A stretch of 64,000 bases of DNA, taken from NCBI RefSeq assembly GCF_001421965.1, contig NZ_LMLP01000022.1:205288-269287 (forward strand), read 5' to 3'. This document shows positions 57,440 through 64,000 of the stretch, one piece after another. The stretch comes from Sphingomonas sp. Leaf67 (GTDB taxonomy: Bacteria > Pseudomonadota > Alphaproteobacteria > Sphingomonadales > Sphingomonadaceae). Position 1 is the first letter of the stretch. Every line of letters starts with the position of its first letter. The position numbers and the translations under genes were made by a program. A model generated the notes under the pieces. It was not told where the DNA came from, did no database searches, and saw only the letters and a program-made list of their open reading frames with translations.

Positions 57440-57955
57440 TTAAACCAAACCAACCCCCTCATGCGCCAGCAACCACCGCTTGCGCTCCAGCCCACCACCG
57501 TAACCCGTGAGCGCCCCCGACCGCCCGATGATGCGATGGCACGGCACGACGATCGCGATCGGGTTCGATCCATTGGCCAGCCCGACCGCCCGCACCGCGC
57601 TCGGCCGCCCGATCGCGGCGGCGATATCGACATAGGCGACCGTCCGCCCCGCCCCGACATCACGCAATGCCTTCCACACCGAACGCTGAAAGTCGGTCCC
57701 GCCCGTCGCGGTCGGCAGCCGGTCGATCGCCGCCACGTCGCCTGCGAAATACGCGGTCATCGCCCGCATCGCGTCACTGGTCCGCCCCGCCGGCATGACC
57801 CGCCACCCGCCCGGTCGATAGTGCAGCTGCAACAGCCGCTCCATCCGCGCACCGAAATCCTCGAATTCCAGCACCCGCAACACCCCGTCGCCATCGGTCA
57901 GGATGGTGATCGTGCCGACCGGACTGGGCAGCCATTCCTCATACAGCGTCATCAT
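57440..57955 (-). CDS. ogt: Methylated-DNA-protein-cysteine S-methyltransferase
   Basis: Repairs O6-alkylguanine by transferring the alkyl group to its own Cys. The active site is IVVPCHRIIGRSGALTGYGG (Cys 139); FQRSVWKALRDVGAGRTVAY precedes it, the DNA-binding HTH region. 171 residues. The start is ATG 57955 or 57952 (MMTLYEEW). Divergent from the Ada-type regulator. Confidence 0.93.
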   Translation of the reverse strand: MMTLYEEWLPSPVGTITILTDGDGVLRVLEFEDFGARMERLLQLHYRPGGWRVMPAGRTSDAMRAMTAYFAGDVAAIDRLPTATGGTDFQRSVWKALRDVGAGRTVAYVDIAAAIGRPSAVRAVGLANGSNPIAIVVPCHRIIGRSGALTGYGGGLERKRWLLAHEGVGLV

Positions 57956-57989
57956 GCCGGCAATCTGGCCCCGCGCCCGACCGACTGCC

Positions 57990-58033
57990 AGCGGAAACCG
58001 GACACGACACCACACCCATGTCCGTTTTCCGCT
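57990..58033. promoter_or_regulatory. Interrupted inverted repeat in the ogt/Ada divergent region
   Basis: AGCGGAAACCGGACA (57990-58004) and TGTCCGTTTTCCGCT (58019-58033) are complementary at 14 of 15 positions, with a 14-base centre. The 111-base intergenic space holds both promoters, so an operator for the Ada-type activator is plausible; a dispersed palindrome is the alternative. Confidence 0.5.
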
Positions 58034-58066
58034 AGTCGCGCTTCGCAGCGGCGATAAGGTCGCCCC

Positions 58067-58837
58067 ATGCTCGACCCCGACCATTGCTATGCCGCGATCG
58101 AACGCCGCGATCCGACGCAGGACGGGCTGTTCTTCACCGCCGTCCGCACGACGCGTATCTATTGCCGCCCGGTCTGCCCGGCGCGCACCCCGATCCGCGA
58201 CAACGTCACCTTCTACGCCAGCGCGGCGGCGGCGCAGGCGGCGGGTTACCGTCCGTGTCTGCGCTGCCGGCCCGAAACCGCTCCCGACAGTCCGGCATGG
58301 GCCGGCACGCTCGCCTCGATCCACCGTGCGCTCCGCCTGATCGATGACGGCGCGCTGGCGGAGGGCAGCGTCGCCGCGCTGGCCGACCGGCTGGGGATGA
58401 CCGATCGCCATCTGCGCCGGCTGTTCGTCGACCATCTGGGGCTGACCCCCCTCGCGATCGAGGCGACCCGCCGCCTGCACCTCGCCAAGCATCTGGTCCA
58501 CGACACCCGCCTGCCGCTGACCGACATCGCCTTCGCGGCCGGCTATGGCAGCGTCCGCCGGTTCAACGAAGCGTTCCAGTCCGCCTTCGGCCGCGCCCCC
58601 TCGGCGCTGCGGCGCGAAGGCACGCCCCCCGATCCGGCCGCGCCGATCACGGTCACCATCGCCCACCGCCCCGATTTCGTGCCCGCCGGCCCGGTCCGGG
58701 TCGCGCTACCCGAAGGCCATGCCGAAGTGACGCCGGGCAAAAACCGGACCCTGCGCATCACCCTGACCGACGTCCCGCTTCCCGCGTTGGGCCGCGCCAT
58801 CGCCGCCGCCAAACGCGCGGTGTTCGCAGGGAACTGA
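58067..58837 (+). CDS. Ada-type methylation-responsive AraC regulator, truncated
   Basis: A 256-residue protein with an Ada N-terminal zinc domain whose Cys ligands are at 33, 37, 64 and 67 (IYCRPVCPAR, PCLRCRPE), then an AraC HTH pair (VAALADRLGMTDRHLRRLFV; DIAFAAGYGSVRRFNEAFQ). The last 60-70 residues resemble a shortened AlkA N-terminal domain (VTIAHRPDFVPAG, EVTPGKNRTLRITLTDVPLP), but the HhH-GPD glycosylase that normally follows in Ada-AlkA fusions is missing. It is likely a transcription factor for ogt and itself, activated by methylation of Cys 33. Confidence 0.85.
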   Translation: MLDPDHCYAAIERRDPTQDGLFFTAVRTTRIYCRPVCPARTPIRDNVTFYASAAAAQAAGYRPCLRCRPETAPDSPAWAGTLASIHRALRLIDDGALAEGSVAALADRLGMTDRHLRRLFVDHLGLTPLAIEATRRLHLAKHLVHDTRLPLTDIAFAAGYGSVRRFNEAFQSAFGRAPSALRREGTPPDPAAPITVTIAHRPDFVPAGPVRVALPEGHAEVTPGKNRTLRITLTDVPLPALGRAIAAAKRAVFAGN

Positions 58838-58897
58838 AAACACCGTCCTACAGGTGTGCGGACGGCCAGGATCGCTGCCGTTCTTTCTCATTCCTGT

Positions 58898-59132
58898 TCA
58901 TCACGCGAAGGTGCGAAGGCGCGAAGGTAGGAAATTAGGGGTTCGCGCGGAGCCGCGGAGGAGTTGCGCTCGGTGCGACCTCCCCCGCGCCAGCGGGCCT
59001 CATGCCAAGCTGTCAGCGAGCGCACCGTCTCCCGATCGCGAACGGTTCGCAAAAAACGCAGCCCCTCCGCGTCTCCGCGCTTTCGCGTGAAAACGGATTT
59101 TCTCTTCGTGCCTTAGCGCCTTCGCGTGAGCC
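58898..59132. repeat. Long inverted repeat, copy 5 (degenerate, nested)
   Basis: Outer arms TCACGCGAAGGTGCGAAGGC and GCCTTAGCGCCTTCGCGTGA; inner arms GGTTCGCGCGGAGCCGCGGA and CTCCGCGCTTTCGCGTGAA. The 351-base gap between the convergent Ada-type gene and the M3 peptidase gene holds no gene. Confidence 0.75.
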
Positions 59133-59188
59133 AAAACCGACAAGGACGAAAACCTGCGCGAGTGTGACTTTCGTGACCTTTGGCCCGA

Positions 59189-61198
59189 TCAGGCCAACCC
59201 ATGCCGCGCCAGCATCGCCGCCGGATCGGGATCGCGCCCGCGAAACGCCCGGAACAGTTCGATCGCCGGCCGCACCGCGCCTTGGGCGAGCACCGTCTCG
59301 CGCAACCGGTCGCCGGTCGCCCGGTCGACCGTACCCGCCTCGACGAACGCGGCAAAGCCGTCCGCCGCCAGCAGCTCCGCCCACAGATAGCTGTAATACC
59401 CCGCCGCATAGCCCCCGGCGAAGATATGCGAGAAGGCATGGGGGAAGCGATGCCATGCCGGTGGCCGCACCACCGATACTTCGTCGCGCACCGCCTCGAT
59501 CACCGCGATCGGGTCATCGCCCTGCGTGCCCAGATGCAGCAGCAGGTCGAACATCGCGAACTCGATCTGCCGCAACAGGAACATGCCCGACCCGAAGCGC
59601 CGCGCCGCCAGCATCCGCTCGAACAGGTCGCTCGGCAGCGGCTCGCCGGTTTCGACATGGCCCGACATCGCCGACAGCACCGACGGCTCCCACGCGAAAT
59701 CCTCCAGCAACTGGCTCGGCAGCTCGACCGCATCCCATTCGAACCCGGTCGTCCCGGCGATGTCCGGTCGCGGCACGCGGGTGAACAAATGGTGCAGGCA
59801 ATGGCCCGTCTCATGCAGCAGCGTGACGACGTCGTCATGGCTCAGCAGCGGCGTCGCCCCCCCGGTCGGCGCGAAGTTGCAGACCATATAGGCGACCGGG
59901 ATGCCGTCCGCCGGATCGGCGCGATAGGGCCGGGCAGGGGCCATCCACGCGCCGCCCTTCTTCCCCGCCCGCGCATGCAGGTCGAGGTAGAGGCCGGCAA
60001 ACACCCCGTTGCCGTCGGCAACATCGTAATAGCACGCATCGGGATGATAGGTCGCGACGTCGCTCCGCTTGGTCAGCGTCAGCCCGAACAACTGGCCCAG
60101 CAGCTTGCGCCACCCGCCAAGCACCCGGTCGACCGGAAAATATTGCTTCACCACCGACTGGTCGATCGTATGGGCATGCCGCTTCAGCCGGTCGCTGACG
60201 AAGCCGATATCCCAGGGTTGCAGGTCGGCAATGCTCAGATGCTCAGCGGCAAAGCCGCGCAGTTCGGCCATCTCCGCCTCGGCATGCGGCCGCGCCCGCT
60301 TGGCGAGGTCGCGCAGAAACGCCAGCACTTCCGCCACGTCCGGCGCCATCTTGGTGCTCAGCGACCGCGCGACCGGATCGGTGAAGCCCAGCAGCGTCGC
60401 CGCCTCGTGCCGCAGCGACAGGATGCGACGGATGCGATCGCCATTGTCGAACCTGCCCGCATCCGGCCCCTGATCCGACGCCCGCGTGCCAAAGGCGCGA
60501 TAGACCTCCGCCCGCAGGTCGCGGTCCTCGGCAAAGGTCAGGACCGCGACGACGCTCGGCTGTTGCAGCGTCACGACCCAGCCGTCCAGCCCACGCGCTG
60601 CTGCCGCCGCCGCCATCATCGCCCGGTCCGCGTCCGACAGCCCGGTGAGTCGCGCGGGGTCGGTAACGTGCAACGTCCACGCATCGGTCGCGTCGAGCAC
60701 CGCACTGGCGAATTCGGTCTGGAGCGCCGACAATTCGGTCGCGACGTCCTTGAACCGCGCGCGATCGACATCGTCCAGCGCGACGCCCGCCAGCGTGCGG
60801 TCGCGGATCGACCGTTCGACCGCCATCCGGTCGGCATCGTCCAGCTCGGCGAATTCGGGCGCGACCGCCAGCGTCCGCAGCGTGTCGAACATCGCCCGGT
60901 CCTGCTGCGCCGCGATCCCGCGCGCGGTCAGCACCGCCTGTCCCGCCGCATGTGCCTCGCGCAATTCGGGCGTGTCGGCAACGGCATGCAGGTGCCAGAC
61001 GGTCGACCAGAAATCGTCGATCGCGACGTCCGCCGACTCGACCGGCAACCACGTATCGGCAAAGCCGGGGCGCGCCGCCTTGGCCTGTTCGGCAACGGCA
61101 TCGCGCTCAGCCAGCAGCGTGTCGAGCGTGGGCGCGATCGTGGTCGGGGTGATCGCGGCGAAATCGGGAAGCTGGGACAAGCGTAAATCCTTCAACAT
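59189..61198 (-). CDS. M3-family metallopeptidase (oligopeptidase A / PrlC-like)
   Basis: Zinc oligopeptidase of 669 residues. The catalytic site is VVTLLHETGHCLHHLF (HExxH at about residue 460), with the M3 pattern DVADGNGVFAGLYLDLHARA upstream and GYAAGYYSYLWAELLAAD near the C-terminus. Degrades short peptides in the cytoplasm. It overlaps sdaA by seven bases, an unusual operon partner. Confidence 0.93.
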   Translation of the reverse strand: MLKDLRLSQLPDFAAITPTTIAPTLDTLLAERDAVAEQAKAARPGFADTWLPVESADVAIDDFWSTVWHLHAVADTPELREAHAAGQAVLTARGIAAQQDRAMFDTLRTLAVAPEFAELDDADRMAVERSIRDRTLAGVALDDVDRARFKDVATELSALQTEFASAVLDATDAWTLHVTDPARLTGLSDADRAMMAAAAAARGLDGWVVTLQQPSVVAVLTFAEDRDLRAEVYRAFGTRASDQGPDAGRFDNGDRIRRILSLRHEAATLLGFTDPVARSLSTKMAPDVAEVLAFLRDLAKRARPHAEAEMAELRGFAAEHLSIADLQPWDIGFVSDRLKRHAHTIDQSVVKQYFPVDRVLGGWRKLLGQLFGLTLTKRSDVATYHPDACYYDVADGNGVFAGLYLDLHARAGKKGGAWMAPARPYRADPADGIPVAYMVCNFAPTGGATPLLSHDDVVTLLHETGHCLHHLFTRVPRPDIAGTTGFEWDAVELPSQLLEDFAWEPSVLSAMSGHVETGEPLPSDLFERMLAARRFGSGMFLLRQIEFAMFDLLLHLGTQGDDPIAVIEAVRDEVSVVRPPAWHRFPHAFSHIFAGGYAAGYYSYLWAELLAADGFAAFVEAGTVDRATGDRLRETVLAQGAVRPAIELFRAFRGRDPDPAAMLARHGLA

Positions 61199-62544
61199 TC
61201 GACGACATTGACCGCCAGGCCGCCCTGGCTGGTCTCCTTGTACTGGCTCTTAATATCCTCGCCGGTCTGGCGCATCGTCTCGATCACCTGATCGAGGCTG
61301 ACAATGTGGCGACCATCGCCGTGCAGCGCCAGATAGGCGGCGTTGATCGCCTTGATCGCGCCCATCGTATTGCGCTCGATGCACGGGATCTGCACCAGCC
61401 CGCCGATCGGATCGCAGGTCAGGCCCAGATTATGCTCCATGCCGATCTCGGCGGCATTCTCGACCTGTGCCGGCGTCGCGCCAAGGGCTGCGGCAAGCCC
61501 GGCGGCCGCCATCGAACAAGCGACTCCGACCTCGCCCTGACACCCCATCTCGGCCGCGGAGATCGACGCGTTCTGCTTGTAGAGAAACCCGATCGCCGCC
61601 GCCGTCATCAACAGCGTGTGCGCTCCGGCACGGGTCGATCCATGGACGAACGTCTCGTAATATTTCAGCACCGCCGGGATCACCCCCGCCGCGCCGTTGG
61701 TCGGTGCGGTGACCACGCGGCCACCCGCCGCATTCTCTTCGTTCACCGCCAGCGCCCACAGGCTGACCCATTCGAACACGACGCTGGGATCGCTGCGGGG
61801 GCCGCGCTCCAGCAGTTTCTCACGAATCGCCCGCGCCCGCCGCTGGACCCGTAAGCCTCCGGGCAGTTCGCCGCTCCCGGTACAGCCGCGATCGATCGAG
61901 GCGAGCATCGCCGAGCGCACCGCATCCAGGAAGCCGACTGTCTCCGCCTCCGCCCGCCATGCGCTTTCGTTGGCGGCGACGATTTCGGCGATCGACTGCC
62001 GGGTGTCGGTGCAGATCGTCAGCAGTTCCGCGCCGCTGGTAAAGGGGTGGGGCAGCGTCAGGTTCAGCCGAGGAGGCGTCTCGCCCTCGGCCCGGATCGC
62101 GCCGCCGCCGATCGAATGATAGCGCCGCACGATCCGGCTTCCGTCGGCAAGGACTGCCGTGAACGCCATCGCGTTGGGATGGCCGGGCAGGAAGCCGGGA
62201 TGGAAGACGATGTCACGCGCCGGATCGAACGCGATCGGGTATTTCCCCGCCAAGTCGATCGAGCAGTCGGCATGGATCGCGGCGACCATCGCCGTCACCG
62301 CATCGGGATCGACCCCTTCGGGCGTCGCGCCCGACAGCCCCAGCAAGATCGCGACATCGGCGGCATGGCCTCGACCGGTCAGCGACAGCGACCCATAGAG
62401 GTCGCACAGGACCCGTTCGGGCGCGATGCCCTCTTCCTCGAGCATCGTCGCAAAGGCATGGGCGGCGCGCATCGGTCCGACGGTGTGCGAACTCGACGGC
62501 CCGATACCGATCGTGAACAGGTCGGTGATGCTCAGCGGGGTCAT
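61192..62544 (-). CDS. sdaA: L-serine ammonia-lyase (single-chain, iron-sulfur)
   Basis: Deaminates L-serine to pyruvate. Beta domain at the N-terminus ([20 protein letters not shown]) and alpha domain with iron-sulfur Cys residues ([31 protein letters not shown]). The 450-residue single-chain type. It lies between the cysteine-synthase-like gene (four-base overlap) and the M3 peptidase, suggesting amino-acid breakdown as the theme. Confidence 0.95.
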   Translation of the reverse strand: MTPLSITDLFTIGIGPSSSHTVGPMRAAHAFATMLEEEGIAPERVLCDLYGSLSLTGRGHAADVAILLGLSGATPEGVDPDAVTAMVAAIHADCSIDLAGKYPIAFDPARDIVFHPGFLPGHPNAMAFTAVLADGSRIVRRYHSIGGGAIRAEGETPPRLNLTLPHPFTSGAELLTICTDTRQSIAEIVAANESAWRAEAETVGFLDAVRSAMLASIDRGCTGSGELPGGLRVQRRARAIREKLLERGPRSDPSVVFEWVSLWALAVNEENAAGGRVVTAPTNGAAGVIPAVLKYYETFVHGSTRAGAHTLLMTAAAIGFLYKQNASISAAEMGCQGEVGVACSMAAAGLAAALGATPAQVENAAEIGMEHNLGLTCDPIGGLVQIPCIERNTMGAIKAINAAYLALHGDGRHIVSLDQVIETMRQTGEDIKSQYKETSQGGLAVNVVEC

Positions 62545-63653
62545 GCCGGATTGCCGAGCAACGCCGCGAACCGGTCCGCCGCCGGGCGCCAGTCGATCTC
62601 GCGCGCCGCCAGCCAGTCGTCGTCATAATAGGTATCGCCGTAGCGCAGCCCCGAATCGCACAGGATCGTCACGACCGATCCCCGCTGCCCCGCCGCCGCC
62701 ATTTCCGCGATCAGCGTGGCGCAGGCGACGATATTGGTCCCGGTCGATCCGCCGACCGGCCGCCCGAGCCGTGCGCTGATCGCCCGCATCGCCCCGATAC
62801 TGTCGGCATCGTCGACGGCGATCATCCGGTCGATGACGGCGGGCACGAAGCTCGGCTCGACCCGCGGCCGTCCGATACCTTCGATGCACGAACATTCGCC
62901 TTCGACCATATGGATCGTCGGGTCGGCATAATGGCGGTGAAAGACCGATGCTGCCGGGTCGGCGACGCACAGCCGTGTCGCATGCCGACCATAGCGGATG
63001 AAGCGGCCCAGCGTCGCCGATGTGCCGCCGGTCCCGGCACCGCACACGATCCAGCTCGGCTCGGGCGAATCCTCCTTCGCCATCTGCGCAAAGATCGATT
63101 CGGCGATGTTGTTGTTGCCCCGCCAGTCGGTCGCCCGCTCGGCATAGGTGAACTGGTCGAGATAATGGCCGCCGCTGGCGTCGGCCAATGCCTGTGCCGC
63201 CGCATATACGTCGCGCGGATCATCGACGAAATGCACTTCGCCGCCCTGGAACCGGATCGCATCGATCTTCGCGCTGGCGATGGTCCGCGGGACGACGGCA
63301 ATGAACCGCAACCCGATCAACCGCGCGAAATAGGCTTCCGACACTGCGGTCGACCCGCTGGTCGCCTCGACCAGTACCGTGTCCGGACCGATCCACCCAT
63401 TGCACAGCCCATATAGGATCAACGAACGGGCGAGCCGATGCTTCAGGCTGCCGGACGGATGGACCGATTCGTCCTTCAGGTAGAGCGTAATTCCCGGTGT
63501 CGCCGGCAGTTCGACGCGGATCAGATGCGTATCCGCCGACCGGCAGAAATCGGCTTCCAACCGCCGGATCGCATCCAGCGTCCAGATGCGATCATGCGAA
63601 GGCGGCGTGGGAGCGGCGGTCAACGGGATGATCCTCTCAAAAAATACTATCAT
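62541..63653 (-). CDS. PLP-dependent cysteine synthase-family protein, possibly L-cysteine desulfhydrase
   Basis: Fold-type II PLP enzyme of 370 residues. PLP Lys in [14 protein letters not shown], phosphate-binding [34 protein letters not shown] at the C-terminus. The terminal region and the operon with sdaA resemble the Cds1-like L-cysteine desulfhydrase group more than CysK. ATG 63653 has TAAGGCGG six bases ahead. First gene of the operon. Confidence 0.85.
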   Translation of the reverse strand: MIVFFERIIPLTAAPTPPSHDRIWTLDAIRRLEADFCRSADTHLIRVELPATPGITLYLKDESVHPSGSLKHRLARSLILYGLCNGWIGPDTVLVEATSGSTAVSEAYFARLIGLRFIAVVPRTIASAKIDAIRFQGGEVHFVDDPRDVYAAAQALADASGGHYLDQFTYAERATDWRGNNNIAESIFAQMAKEDSPEPSWIVCGAGTGGTSATLGRFIRYGRHATRLCVADPAASVFHRHYADPTIHMVEGECSCIEGIGRPRVEPSFVPAVIDRMIAVDDADSIGAMRAISARLGRPVGGSTGTNIVACATLIAEMAAAGQRGSVVTILCDSGLRYGDTYYDDDWLAAREIDWRPAADRFAALLGNPA

Positions 63654-63772
63654 CCGCCTTATGACGCGGTCGGGGAACAGGGGGAAGGGCGCGCCAATAT
63701 CGCCGCAATCGCCCGGAAACGGCACGCAGGATCGCAAAATCACATGGAACCGGAAAAAATGCGAAAACGTTG

Positions 63773-63801
63773 TTGACGCCTTCTGAAGCCGCCCATATAA
63801 G
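63773..63801 (+). promoter_or_regulatory. Strong promoter, likely of an rRNA operon
   Basis: TTGACG (63773-63778), exactly 17 bases, TATAAG (63796-63801), with A-rich upstream sequence (GGAAAAAATGCGAAAACG) as a possible UP element. It reads out of the window toward the right. It is the best sigma70-type promoter in the region and no ORF follows within 200 bases. Confidence 0.75.
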
Positions 63802-63889
63802 CAGCTTCACCGGACGACGAGACGCTCTTCGCTTCTCCCGCCGGTCGCCTCGCTGATCTTCGGATCGTGCCGCTGATGCGGATAGCGAG

Positions 63890-63902
63890 TTGCTCTTTTT
63901 AT
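63890..63902 (+). promoter_or_regulatory. boxA-like antitermination element
   Basis: TTGCTCTTTTTAT, close to the rRNA leader boxA (TGCTCTTTAACA), about 90 bases downstream of the promoter. A hairpin (GGTGCTAACC / GGTTGGTGCC, with wobble pairs) follows. Together they suggest a 16S-23S-5S operon leader; the 16S gene itself is beyond the window. Confidence 0.6.
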
Positions 63903-64000
63903 CCGGGACCTGGTGCTAACCGAATGGTTGGTGCCATGTGTTCCGGTCTCTCTATCGCCGGTTCGCTGGCGCTTCGGCCTTGGTGGTTTGGAGCAGGGAG

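Noticed and set aside
6222..59132. Long inverted repeats as a CRISPR array or insertion sequence
   Set aside because: Copies are dispersed, not tandem with spacers, and contain no transposase reading frame.

Overview
The window looks like chromosomal DNA of a sphingomonad (Alphaproteobacteria, Sphingomonas or a close relative). The evidence is high GC with strong third-position G/C bias, an F1 atp operon separated from F0, a FYDLN-type zinc-ribbon protein, a DUF2794 protein, two TonB-dependent receptors, and several families of interspersed GC-rich inverted repeats. Nearly all of it is coding. I see no prophage, insertion sequence, integrase or CRISPR array. Assignments come from reading motifs by eye; no database search was run.

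Layout. 1-6000 (minus): F1 ATP synthase operon atpH-A-G-D-C, with two extra genes and a scar between atpG and atpD (1865-2872). 6000-12500: a membrane-anchored serine protease, priA and a ZnuD-like TonB receptor, the last divergent from an IclR regulator (12617-13429). 13800-19700: cmk-aroA, a zinc-ribbon protein, tRNA-Ala(GGC), a pentanucleotide tandem repeat, a small membrane protein, an LplT-like transporter, and pgsA-moaD-moaE. 20000-23000: a fasciclin protein, then the oxyR/ahpC-ahpD peroxide defence locus with a readable OxyR site and promoter. 23200-26900: a TSUP permease, cysE, and DUF2794 and DUF2157-like genes. 26900-34100 (minus): the complete Pho/Pst module phoR-pstS-C-A-B-phoU-phoB, with a Pho box ahead of pstS.

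34200-36730 (plus): a four-gene cassette of a Tat-exported small protein, a PqqD-like protein, an HprK-like kinase and a nucleotidyltransferase-like protein. It is the least understood functional unit here. 37000-46400: cell-surface sugar genes (wecC-wecB, glmU-glmS, a family 2 glycosyltransferase and a pyruvyltransferase-like protein) plus an SDR and a phosphatase. 46600-57200: a DeoR regulator, a large TonB receptor, a histidine acid phosphatase, a gamma carbonic anhydrase-like protein and hexuronate catabolism (uxaA divergent from uxaC-uxuB-like). 57400-63650: ogt and a truncated Ada-type gene, divergent, then an operon of a cysteine-synthase-like PLP enzyme, L-serine dehydratase and an M3 oligopeptidase. 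The right end holds a strong promoter and a boxA-like element, probably an rRNA operon leader running out of the window.

The two most unusual things are the atpG-atpD interval, where two unrelated genes and a 30-codon atpD/atpG chimera suggest recombination at a variable cargo slot, and the HprK/PqqD/nucleotidyltransferase cassette, which may modify an exported protein.
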